64,000 bases of DNA from Lentimicrobiaceae bacterium (GTDB lineage: Bacteria; Bacteroidota; Bacteroidia; Bacteroidales; F082), in NCBI GenBank assembly GCA_015061365.1, contig SUWS01000001.1, positions 27,576 through 91,575 on the forward strand. Reading direction: 5' to 3'. The notes under the pieces are model-generated. The model saw only the letters and a list, made by a program, of their open reading frames with translations, was not told the DNA's origin and did no database searches. This document shows, piece after piece, positions 29,018 to 38,196 of this stretch. The position numbers were made by a program, and so were the translations under genes. The number at the start of each line of letters is the position of its first letter. Position 1 is the first letter of the stretch.

Positions 29018-29467
29018 ATGGGATTTAAAGCTACATTAATACTTGACCGTTGGCTTAATTCAGCTTCTGAGGTAGAAAGATGTGAAGATAAATACAAATA
29101 TGAATTGGTGGAATGTGAATATGAATTCTATCAGTCATTAGATGAAAGCGGGAAACCATCATCTCGACCACAAAGCGGATTGATAAAGTTTGTCATGCCA
29201 GCACAAGGTGATGACGACCTGACATTCTATAACTGGATGTTTGATAGAGCGGAAAGACGTAAAGGTACGATAGAAATGCTTTTATCGACAGATGATAACA
29301 AGAAAAAATATCTGCATCTGTGCTTTGAAGATGCCTATATGGTTAATATGTACCAATATTTTAATAATAACAATAGTTTGTTAGTACGCACTAAAGTTAC
29401 ATTAAGTGCAAGAAAATTTGTTTTCGGCGGAAAAGCCGACTTTGAAAACGATTGGAAGAATCGTTAA
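29018..29467 (+). CDS. tssD: Hcp/TssD-like protein 2
   Basis: 149 aa; YELVECEYEFYQSLDESGKPSSRPQSGLIKFVMPA... same layout as Hcp1 (x-x-YEF-Q-x-D-x-x-G-x-P). Confidence 0.8.
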   Translation: MGFKATLILDRWLNSASEVERCEDKYKYELVECEYEFYQSLDESGKPSSRPQSGLIKFVMPAQGDDDLTFYNWMFDRAERRKGTIEMLLSTDDNKKKYLHLCFEDAYMVNMYQYFNNNNSLLVRTKVTLSARKFVFGGKADFENDWKNR

Positions 29468-29485
29468 GTTATAGAACATAGTAGA

Positions 29486-31585
29486 ATGAATATGGATGAC
29501 TCCATACAAAAAAAACGATTTGGAGAGCTTACTTCAAAATCATCTGGGATTGGTAATTTTTACGATACAAATGTATCTCATAATGTTAGCCAATCAATGT
29601 ATTCAGAAAGTGAAATACCTACTCCAAACGAATATCTATCTGCAAAGAATGCAATAGATACTTATTCTAAGAATACAAATAACATAGAATCAGGCAGTAT
29701 AATTAATGACAATTCATCTGCAGAAGATGATTTTAGCGCTGATATGATTAGCGAGATAGAAGTAGTGCTTGATGGTGGTGTTTCTTCTCGTAATTCATTT
29801 TGTTCCATTAATGGAAATGAATATATGTTGAGTAGTTATTCTTTATCACAAGAATTGCTACAACCTATGATATTATCTTTCTCCATTGAAAAGGAAGATA
29901 AAATAGAGACACAATCGGATGTTGTCTTCAATGATTCAACGGAACTTATCGGTAAATCGATAGATATAAATGTATCCACGGTAAAGACTAGTTATAAAGA
30001 TAGTGATTCTAATTCATCTAAGAATGCTTTTGTGTTCAAAGGAATGGTAATTAGCGTATCAGCCTCGAGAACAACTGCAAGTTCTCAATCTGCGAGTATA
30101 ACAGTAGCTACATGGGATGCTATGCTCCAGAACGCTCCGCATTGTCGTTCCTTTGAGAATATGACATTGAAAGAGATAGTAGAATCTGTTCTAAAACCAT
30201 ATAGTGATATTAAATCTAATGTAAATCCAAGATTTAAAGAAAAAATACCGTATATAGTTCAATATAACAAAAGTGATTATTCTTTTATTAGTTCTTTGGC
30301 TGTGCGATTTGGTGAATGGATGTACAATACAGGTGATACTTTCATATTCGGAGAACTTGATGAGTTTAATGCGGATAATGTCACCTTAGAATATCCTGGT
30401 GGAAGTTTGATGTCGTATGGTTTGGGTATGGGTATTAATTCTTTCTCATTTAATCATATTTTGCCAGACCATTATAAGTTTGGAGACGAAGGTGCCATAT
30501 TGAATGAGTCTGCTAATGGTAAGATAGATAGTGTTGCCAAGGGATGGACTGAAAAAGCTTATAATGCTTCTTTGCAGAGATATAAAAATGAGAGTTTGAT
30601 ATCATTGTTAGTTGGTGGGTTCGATAATGCAAAAGATTCAGAAGGAGCGGATGCTATACTGGATTATTCGTTGATGATAGAGTCTCAAGGAAAGATGACT
30701 GGTTTGATGTCGGTGAATGGTCATTCAAAGTTGGCAATGTTGAAAATAGGACAGGAATTCTCTATCCATGATGGTTTTAAAAACAAAACGTCTGATAAAA
30801 ATGATGTTAATCAAAATTCGATGAGAGTTGTTGGAATAAATCATTCTTTTGATTATAGACAGGAATATTCCAATAGTTTTGTAGCTGTACCTGTTGAATG
30901 TAATTATCCATCATATTCCGACGCTGATGTTTTTCCTTTTGCTCCACCACAGCGTGCTAAAGTGGTTGATAACAAAGATGAACAGAAATTAGGACGTATT
31001 AGAGTTCAGTTCCCTTGGCAAGAAATACAGAGTAAGGATATGAAAACTCCTTGGCTGCGTATTGCTGTACCATACGCTGGAGCAAGTAAGGGACACCAGT
31101 TTATACCTGAAATTGGTGAGGAAGTCATGGTGGGTTTTGAGATGAACAATGCTGAGCGTCCTTACATTATTGGCTCATTCTATAATGGTGGTAATGGTAA
31201 ACCAGATGAAAATTGGGCGGTATCTAAAGAAGAAGATAATACGACCAATAATATAAAGGCTATTAGAACCCGTAACGGTCATACTATTCTGTTTAACGAC
31301 AAGGGGGATGCCGGATTTCTTGAAATTTATGACAATAAGAATAATACATATCATATAACCTTGTCTGCCGATGATAAAAAAATTACTATATATTCTGCTG
31401 GTAATGTAGAAGTTGTGGCTAAAAATAATATTAATGTCAGTGCGGATGGCAATATTGATGTCATAGCAAAGGGTGATATAGGCGTTAATGCAGATGGCGA
31501 CATAGGCATAAAAGCTAAAGGAAACATATCTATGGAAGCCAAGAAAGAAGTCTCAATACAGGCTTCTAAGGTTAAAGTCCGCTAA
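29486..31585 (+). CDS. tssI: VgrG/TssI spike with long N-terminal extension
   Basis: gp27/gp5-like core (GRIRVQFPWQEIQSKDMKTPWLRIAVPYAGASKGHQFIPEIGEEVMVGFEMNNAERPYIIGSFYNGG) and beta-helix repeats at the C-terminus. Confidence 0.93.
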   Translation: MNMDDSIQKKRFGELTSKSSGIGNFYDTNVSHNVSQSMYSESEIPTPNEYLSAKNAIDTYSKNTNNIESGSIINDNSSAEDDFSADMISEIEVVLDGGVSSRNSFCSINGNEYMLSSYSLSQELLQPMILSFSIEKEDKIETQSDVVFNDSTELIGKSIDINVSTVKTSYKDSDSNSSKNAFVFKGMVISVSASRTTASSQSASITVATWDAMLQNAPHCRSFENMTLKEIVESVLKPYSDIKSNVNPRFKEKIPYIVQYNKSDYSFISSLAVRFGEWMYNTGDTFIFGELDEFNADNVTLEYPGGSLMSYGLGMGINSFSFNHILPDHYKFGDEGAILNESANGKIDSVAKGWTEKAYNASLQRYKNESLISLLVGGFDNAKDSEGADAILDYSLMIESQGKMTGLMSVNGHSKLAMLKIGQEFSIHDGFKNKTSDKNDVNQNSMRVVGINHSFDYRQEYSNSFVAVPVECNYPSYSDADVFPFAPPQRAKVVDNKDEQKLGRIRVQFPWQEIQSKDMKTPWLRIAVPYAGASKGHQFIPEIGEEVMVGFEMNNAERPYIIGSFYNGGNGKPDENWAVSKEEDNTTNNIKAIRTRNGHTILFNDKGDAGFLEIYDNKNNTYHITLSADDKKITIYSAGNVEVVAKNNINVSADGNIDVIAKGDIGVNADGDIGIKAKGNISMEAKKEVSIQASKVKVR

Positions 31586-31602
31586 TTATTATCAGGAATA
31601 AT

Positions 31603-32778
31603 ATGGAATACGTTTGCACTGGTGCTACTCTGAAATGTACAATGGGTACATCCTGCCCTAAGTTAAAGGCTACACCTAAAAATGTGTCTTTAACGGGGAA
31701 AGACCAAGCGAACATTGCAGATTATGTATCTATGAAGAATGTTCCAAGCTTTGGACGATGCCGTTCATTAGGTTATCCTCCTACAGCATCTGCAACAGCA
31801 GCTAATCATGGTAAACTTACACCAATGCCCTGTGTGCCGGGAACCTGTCCAAAATGGAAAGCAATAGATAAAGATAGTTTAATATGTGGTGAACCAGCCT
31901 TATTAAAACCTGCAACATTAAAATGTATGTATGGTGGCACCATTTCAATTGTGGATCCTGGTCAGACATTAGAAATAAAATCTTCTGAGACAAAACAACT
32001 AAACATAAACGAAACAAATGCAAATAAGAAAAAGCAAATAATAATTAAAACTGATTATTCTAAGAATTCAGACCTTGATAATCTATTTAAATCTATTAAT
32101 AGCAACCTAGGGGAAGAGAAATGGTTCGAACATGGAGATATGAAAATTTCTATAACAGATAAGGATGACGTAAATGGCTTTACATATATGGACGGAAGAA
32201 TCAGTTTGTCGCGTGATAGACTAGATAACGTAAAGATTGCAATAAAGAAGATAGGAGAAGAAAAGTCTGAAACAATTACTTTTTCCGAAGCTGATGCTAT
32301 GGCTACTCTGTGGCACGAAATAACCCATAATAGAAACAAGCCCGGCAATATGAAGTTGACAGAAGAGCAAGTTAAAGTGATGGAAATGATGAACGAGTTT
32401 GTGGCCCGAAAGACATTGCCAGAATTTTATAGTCAACTTGGGTGTGACACTATGCCTTATCCTGAATTTATTAATAATAGAGACTCAACCGGTTACAACC
32501 GACGTGTTCTATCGTATGAATTTGTAATTGAAAAGTTTAACCTTAATAAAAATAAGGTTTATGAATCTGCCAAGAAAAATCTATTTAATTTAAAATACAC
32601 AGAGCAAGAAACAACAGCAATGCAAGCACTCATTGATGGAGGACTTGCAAACTATAAGTCTGTTAATGGTAATACGATAAACAAAGAGAGGCTGAAAAAC
32701 ATCATCAAGCTATGTTCGATGGGAGTCGATAAAATAACAATAGAAAACTATATGAAGAAAGAAGGTTTAATCCCTTAA
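31603..32778 (+). CDS. DUF4280 (PAAR-like) spike tip with C-terminal HExxH putative metallopeptidase effector domain
   Basis: MEYVCTGATLKCTMGTSCPKLKATPKNVSLTGKDQANIADYVSMKNVPSFGRC... DUF4280; C-terminal ADAMATLWHEITHNRNKPG...MNEFVARK. Confidence 0.85.
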   Translation: MEYVCTGATLKCTMGTSCPKLKATPKNVSLTGKDQANIADYVSMKNVPSFGRCRSLGYPPTASATAANHGKLTPMPCVPGTCPKWKAIDKDSLICGEPALLKPATLKCMYGGTISIVDPGQTLEIKSSETKQLNINETNANKKKQIIIKTDYSKNSDLDNLFKSINSNLGEEKWFEHGDMKISITDKDDVNGFTYMDGRISLSRDRLDNVKIAIKKIGEEKSETITFSEADAMATLWHEITHNRNKPGNMKLTEEQVKVMEMMNEFVARKTLPEFYSQLGCDTMPYPEFINNRDSTGYNRRVLSYEFVIEKFNLNKNKVYESAKKNLFNLKYTEQETTAMQALIDGGLANYKSVNGNTINKERLKNIIKLCSMGVDKITIENYMKKEGLIP

Positions 32779-32816
32779 TAATTATTTTTGCATAAAATTA
32801 TAAACAATAATAAATT

Positions 32817-33071
32817 ATGGATTATACAAACTTAAAAAGTAAGACTATATACGATTTCTGCAATGATGAACAGATGATTAATAAATTGGTTATCATGTCT
32901 AAAGAAGATTTATTTAGAGAATTGAATGCCAATCCTGTTTTGAACGCTCTAATTCTAAGTGAATTTGCAGAAATGACAGATAATAAGGAATTGATGCAGG
33001 CTGTCAACGAACAGTACAAGGTTGAACTCCAAAAAGAGAACAATGAATTTGTTGCTTTTCTTGACGATTAA
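32817..33071 (+). CDS. Small acidic protein; candidate immunity protein or adaptor
   Basis: 84 aa, no signal peptide, immediately downstream of the putative effector. Confidence 0.55.
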   Translation: MDYTNLKSKTIYDFCNDEQMINKLVIMSKEDLFRELNANPVLNALILSEFAEMTDNKELMQAVNEQYKVELQKENNEFVAFLDD

Positions 33072-33129
33072 TAGAGGCTTGTAGAAGTTACAAATTCTAA
33101 ATATGGATTAGAAAAATCTATATTATTTT

Positions 33130-33906
33130 ATGATAATTAAACTTTATCATTTTTTCTATTGTATTTTTATTATTGTATGTATTCCTATTATGGGAGTTCA
33201 TGCCCAATCTAACGATAATTTCAAAAAGTTGCAAGAAATATCGCTTGACAAAATACATCAGAAGAAATCAAACTCGAAAACAAGTCAACGACAAAATCAA
33301 CAAGAAATAAGCGTCAATGATTCTATTTTCAAGTTGTTTGATGTTGATATAGATTTGACTTTGGGTGAAATATCTCTTGATATGTCTTGGGGAGATCCTG
33401 TTAAGAATCCTCAAATCAGGTGTAATAAAGCAAGCAATTTATATGGTCCGGTAAGACATAATGCAAATGGAAGTATCAGATGGCACAGAGGTTTTGATTA
33501 TTATGCCTCCAAAGGAACGCCTGTCTATTCTGTTGGAAATGGAGTCGTTTCATTGGTTCAAAAACATCCAGATTATGGACTTTGTGTTTTGATAACACAT
33601 AAGAGGCCCAAGAAAATCTACTACTCTTTCTACGCACATTTGAGTTCTGTTTCTGTAAAGTATGGCGAGAAAGTGCAAAAAGGGAAAGTGATAGGCAAAA
33701 GTGGAACAACAGGAAATGCCTACAATCTTACCGACCAAGAGGAACATTTGCATTTTGAATATAGAACAAGTCCAAAACATGGAGATAGAAAACAAGAAAA
33801 TCCAAATGCTATATTAAAAACCAAATTCTATAGTGCAGACCCTAAAAACAAATGGCAATCAAATGTCGGTGTTGTGAAGAAAGGTGGTCAAAGTTTATTT
33901 GAATAA
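33130..33906 (+). CDS. Secreted M23 (LytM) peptidoglycan endopeptidase
   Basis: Signal peptide; HRGFDYYASKGTPVYSVGNGVV and EEHLHFEYRTSP zinc-site motifs. Confidence 0.92.
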   Translation: MIIKLYHFFYCIFIIVCIPIMGVHAQSNDNFKKLQEISLDKIHQKKSNSKTSQRQNQQEISVNDSIFKLFDVDIDLTLGEISLDMSWGDPVKNPQIRCNKASNLYGPVRHNANGSIRWHRGFDYYASKGTPVYSVGNGVVSLVQKHPDYGLCVLITHKRPKKIYYSFYAHLSSVSVKYGEKVQKGKVIGKSGTTGNAYNLTDQEEHLHFEYRTSPKHGDRKQENPNAILKTKFYSADPKNKWQSNVGVVKKGGQSLFE

Positions 33907-33907
33907 T

Positions 33908-34831
33908 ATGAAACTCTCAAAACCAAATATACCTAAGGAATTAGATGCCGATGTCGCTTTGTCGGTAGTGATACCTCACGTCGATAAGATTACAGATGGT
34001 AAAGTTTCTTTCTTATATGACTTCAAAGGCGTGTCGGAACGTACGGCTTTAGGTGATGACCTTAATATAACAATAAAGAACAAACAGAGCGCTGCATCTG
34101 ATGTTCGATTTTCATTGAAACGTGATAGTCTGTATCATATACTGCCAGAATATCTTTTCCATCCTTTAGATTGTTATTTGGGAATTGAAGGCGACAATGA
34201 AGAGTTTGACAAACGTTACAAAGAACAAGAAGAACAGAAAAATAAAGCTCTTAATTATTTTAAACCTTTTGACGAGCAAATCCAGCAACTGAGATTTAAA
34301 TATCAACAATGGCTTAATGAGAATATCTTCAGTGGTAATCAGTTTTTGTCTGACTTTATTACAGAAGGTCATAACATTAACTTAAACAATAAATTCATAA
34401 AAGCAGTCTATCCTTGCATTCCATGGTTGAGAGATTGTCGTGGAAATGATGATATGCTAAGAACTGCTTTGGGATATGCTTTCCAAGGTAATGTTACAGT
34501 GGTAAAAGATTGTAAAGAAACAGATGTTCCACTGTCTGAAAAAGTACCGTCACAACTTGGTAAGTCTCTCGAAAGATTATATTGTGGTGCAACGTTTAAG
34601 AATAGGACGAATATCTGGAAAGTATTTTATCAGACTATGATTAAAGACAAACAGGAATTAGCATTATTAAAGAAACAGATTAAAGAATTTGGCGATTTCT
34701 TTGAGTCGTGGTTCTTACCGATGGAAGATAAAATGGTTATTGATTTCGGAGATAGGTTCGCTAATCCTAATCTTGCGGATACTAAAGATACAAAAGGTGT
34801 TTTTTTGAATTATAGTACACAATTGATATAG
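33908..34831 (+). CDS. T6SS baseplate TssG-like protein
   Basis: RDSLYHILPEYLFHPLD resembles TssG LPExLFH; immediately upstream of TssK/E/F-like genes. Start refined to 33908. Confidence 0.6.
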   Translation: MKLSKPNIPKELDADVALSVVIPHVDKITDGKVSFLYDFKGVSERTALGDDLNITIKNKQSAASDVRFSLKRDSLYHILPEYLFHPLDCYLGIEGDNEEFDKRYKEQEEQKNKALNYFKPFDEQIQQLRFKYQQWLNENIFSGNQFLSDFITEGHNINLNNKFIKAVYPCIPWLRDCRGNDDMLRTALGYAFQGNVTVVKDCKETDVPLSEKVPSQLGKSLERLYCGATFKNRTNIWKVFYQTMIKDKQELALLKKQIKEFGDFFESWFLPMEDKMVIDFGDRFANPNLADTKDTKGVFLNYSTQLI

Positions 34832-34838
34832 ATTTAAT

Positions 34839-35825
34839 ATGAATAATAAATATCGTATAGATTGGCAAGCTGGTATGCGCTTGACGGATGAGACTTTTCG
34901 TTCCGCAGATGAGTTTTATGTCTCATGTTTGCAACCTTTATACTCGGTTTTGGTAAATGGCGACTACGGCTTCCTTAGTCAGCCTGTGTTCCGTTATGAA
35001 ACCACAGAAACCGATTTGTCGGTGACTGAATTTGAGGCAAATGCTATAACCTATTCTGGAAAATTAATTCAGTTATCGTTTAACCGGGAAGAGCGAAATT
35101 TGTTTCAAAATGTTCGTCTTCCTAATACAACGGAGCCTATAATATTGTTTATAGACAAAACTTCCGACAAAACTGTAAAAATCGAAAATAACAATACCGA
35201 TGTTCCTTATTGTGATGCTGATTATCAGCTTTTGGTTAAATTAGAGAGCGAACATTACAGCAATCCAGATGCTGTACCATTTGCAAGATTGATATATCGA
35301 CATGGATGGAGTATGGATTCATCATATATCGCTCCATGTGTGTCTTTGAAAGCAAACGGTACGCTTCTCAGGTCAGCATCAAGTTATGTGGTAGAATTAG
35401 ATTCCATTATAAAAAGTCTTAAGTCAGCTGCAGATACTGACCAATATGTAATGATAATGTCTTTATTACCATTGCTTAGTCGTACTGTTATAGAGATTCA
35501 AAAGGAGTCTGATAAGATGACACCTCGTCATTTGATAACACTAATGCAGGAAGTCATACAAAGTATATTGTGCGTTGCTGAGATAGAGACAGGCGTTGTA
35601 ATTCCAGAACAAGAACGCTGCGTGGCTTTCGTAGAATCTCACTATACTCCGTACGTGATTTCAGAGATGATAAATGAAGGAATCGCTCTTACCCATATTC
35701 TCATCGATATAACAAAGACATTTGGGGTTAGAGAGGTTGTTATGCCAGAACCAGAAGTCGAAAGAGTAAGACCTCAACGTAGAATTGTTGGAAACACAGA
35801 TAGCATCCGTAAAAAACATCATTAA
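34839..35825 (+). CDS. T6SS baseplate TssK-like protein
   Basis: N-terminus IDWQAGMRLTDETFRSADEFY fits the TssK W-x-x-GM-x-x-x-x-x-x-F pattern; context. Confidence 0.65.
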   Translation: MNNKYRIDWQAGMRLTDETFRSADEFYVSCLQPLYSVLVNGDYGFLSQPVFRYETTETDLSVTEFEANAITYSGKLIQLSFNREERNLFQNVRLPNTTEPIILFIDKTSDKTVKIENNNTDVPYCDADYQLLVKLESEHYSNPDAVPFARLIYRHGWSMDSSYIAPCVSLKANGTLLRSASSYVVELDSIIKSLKSAADTDQYVMIMSLLPLLSRTVIEIQKESDKMTPRHLITLMQEVIQSILCVAEIETGVVIPEQERCVAFVESHYTPYVISEMINEGIALTHILIDITKTFGVREVVMPEPEVERVRPQRRIVGNTDSIRKKHH

Positions 35826-36352
35826 TGCAATATAGTGATTCTCCTATTATATTTGTCAACGATGCTCAACTGGATCTTCAGATAGCACGTCCGCTTAACA
35901 ATATTAATTCTATGATTGATAACTGGATCGACATTGTTGTTTTTACCAGCATCAGACGTTTTAAGGCAGATGAAGAATTTGGTTTCAGTTTTTGGGATAA
36001 TGAATTTATCGCCATGAATCTTGTCGATTTCAATCATGGTTCCGACTATAAAGTTGTAAAGCGTAACAATCGTGAAGAGAAGGTTCAGATGTCGCGTTCT
36101 GGCATCAGGCAATGTGAGAAGAGTGTCAGAGACAGTATCCTGTATTATCTTCCATTTTTCAAATATTTGGAGGTGGAAGTGAATCTCAGCATGGAAAAGG
36201 ATAAATACTCACGCCGTGGTGAAAATAGCAAATATGTTGTGAGAGTATTGGTGAAAGGTCGCCTGACATATAATGAATATGCGGGTACTCGTGAAAGTGA
36301 CTATCGTCGTGAAGTAGAGTTCTTTATGGACCCATTCTTAAATAATAAATAA
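35825..36352 (+). CDS. T6SS baseplate TssE-like (gp25-like) protein
   Basis: SIRRFKADEEFGFSFWDNEF...RSGIRQCEKSVRDSILYYLPFFKYLEVEVNLSMEKD compatible with a GPW/gp25 domain; context. Confidence 0.6.
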   Translation: MQYSDSPIIFVNDAQLDLQIARPLNNINSMIDNWIDIVVFTSIRRFKADEEFGFSFWDNEFIAMNLVDFNHGSDYKVVKRNNREEKVQMSRSGIRQCEKSVRDSILYYLPFFKYLEVEVNLSMEKDKYSRRGENSKYVVRVLVKGRLTYNEYAGTRESDYRREVEFFMDPFLNNK

Positions 36353-38040
36353 TGGACATAAAAGTAAGAAATAAAGTAGCCGAATTGCAACGGGCAATGG
36401 AACATGAAGAACAACGCATTTCCATGTCAGATCCTATTGCCAAGATGATGCTTGTTGCAATGGCGCATCAATCTTGTGAGATTGAGAGAAAAATGGACCA
36501 GACAGTCGCAAGATTGTCTGAGCAATTTTGTAATCAGGTGTTGCAAAAAAGCAATTTGCAGGCTCAACCAGCTGTTAGTGTTGTCAGTATAGGTAACGGC
36601 CGTGAATATGTTCCGTATTTTATAGATGAAAACGATGTTTTTACTTATAAGGCGACAAAATGCAACTACCGTCCAATTTTCAAGTCGCGTATAGTTCCTG
36701 GTGGATTGGTGGCTTGTTTCATGAATAACGTTTTGTTGCAACCTGGCAAATCTCCTATTACAGCTACATGGCCCGATAACAAACATAAAGATGAGATATG
36801 GTTAGCATTTAGTGCTGCGGGTGAAGTTAATACGTTGGAGGATACAATGATTGCGTTCTCGCATCCGTTGCCTGAAGAAATGTTGATGGCTGAAGTCGGA
36901 GACGTTCAGATACCAATGTCGTCAGTAATGGAGGATGCACCACGAACACTGAATTCTAATTTTATGCTAATGGAATTCTGGAAGAAAAGCTTGGTATATT
37001 ATGGATTATGGTTGTATCGTTTTGGTCCGTGTTCCAATAAACGTACCTTACATCGTGGAGAGATTCCCGCATGGATAATGGATTCGTATTCTCAAGAAAT
37101 AATAGACCCTTTTGTCGGTAACCGTTATCTCTGGATAAGGATAAAATCTTCAAAAGGTATTTACTTGCCTATTAACACTGCTATTATGTTTAACACCGTA
37201 CCAGTTGTGAATTACGATATACAGGATGTGAAATTGAGTTATAGCGAACCTATACAACGTTTGGAAAACGACAAGACAGGAAGCTATTTTTTGGATGTTG
37301 TGCAAAATCAAGAGCAGGCACAAGATTATTTCATCCGTGATTTTGATGTTGCACAATATGATAATGAACGTATTCGTGAGGATATAACAAATTTATATAA
37401 TCATTACGTTAACGACTACTTTGCTTTTGTTGATAGTAATTCCTTGCATGATGGAGCAACGCTTCGTTCTTTGCGTCAGTCAATGATGCAGGTTTACGAT
37501 TCATTGGATGAATATCGTTCTGGAAATACTCGTCCATACGGTGGTGCATATGCAATACGTAATCCTCGTAATAATCAACAACCTATGGTGCTGACCTATT
37601 TTACGACAAATGGTGAACGAGGTAATTTATTAAGACGTGGAGGAAGATTAACATCCACTAATGCTGCAGTTGGAGATGTCGAAGCATTGATTGACGCAAC
37701 AGGTGGTCGAAACAAAGTAAGAGATATAAAGACTTGCAAAGAATTGGCGAAACATATAATTAATAGTAACGATAGATTGTTTACTAAGATTGACCTATTG
37801 CAATATTGCAAAATGGAATTTATGCGTGCTTTTGGGGAAGAGGCCATTGCATATTGTAATATTTCTCTGAAAGAAAGTAATATCGACGTTGATGGTCATA
37901 TAGAGAAATGTCTTAATATACATTTTAATACACTCTCCGAAACCATGAAGGAAGCGGTATATAATTCCGATTTCTTCAATTATCTGAAGATAAATATTGA
38001 ATTGAGAAAGAGTTTTAGTTGGGAAGTTAAATTAGTATAG
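36352..38040 (+). CDS. T6SS baseplate TssF-like protein
   Basis: 562 aa; N-terminus SDPIAKMMLVAMAHQSCEIERKMDQTVARLSEQFCNQVL...AQPAVSVV fits TssF; position after TssE. Confidence 0.65.
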   Translation: MDIKVRNKVAELQRAMEHEEQRISMSDPIAKMMLVAMAHQSCEIERKMDQTVARLSEQFCNQVLQKSNLQAQPAVSVVSIGNGREYVPYFIDENDVFTYKATKCNYRPIFKSRIVPGGLVACFMNNVLLQPGKSPITATWPDNKHKDEIWLAFSAAGEVNTLEDTMIAFSHPLPEEMLMAEVGDVQIPMSSVMEDAPRTLNSNFMLMEFWKKSLVYYGLWLYRFGPCSNKRTLHRGEIPAWIMDSYSQEIIDPFVGNRYLWIRIKSSKGIYLPINTAIMFNTVPVVNYDIQDVKLSYSEPIQRLENDKTGSYFLDVVQNQEQAQDYFIRDFDVAQYDNERIREDITNLYNHYVNDYFAFVDSNSLHDGATLRSLRQSMMQVYDSLDEYRSGNTRPYGGAYAIRNPRNNQQPMVLTYFTTNGERGNLLRRGGRLTSTNAAVGDVEALIDATGGRNKVRDIKTCKELAKHIINSNDRLFTKIDLLQYCKMEFMRAFGEEAIAYCNISLKESNIDVDGHIEKCLNIHFNTLSETMKEAVYNSDFFNYLKINIELRKSFSWEVKLV

Positions 38041-38196
38041 GATTACAGAATCAGGATCACAATCTTGTTTTTTTAATTACTGTTACAATACAACTCTATA
38101 ACATTAAGCTTTATCTCAAGTCTTACGCTTAATGAATTTCGGTAATCAGAACCTAGCAATAGCAAAAAAGATACCAATATATCTAACGTTTTACAA

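Noticed and set aside
31390-31585. Short near-repeats at the vgrG 3' end, considered as a CRISPR or tandem repeat
   Set aside because: They encode the regular beta-helix spike (DGNIDVIAKGDIGVNADGDIGIKAKGNIS); explained by protein structure.
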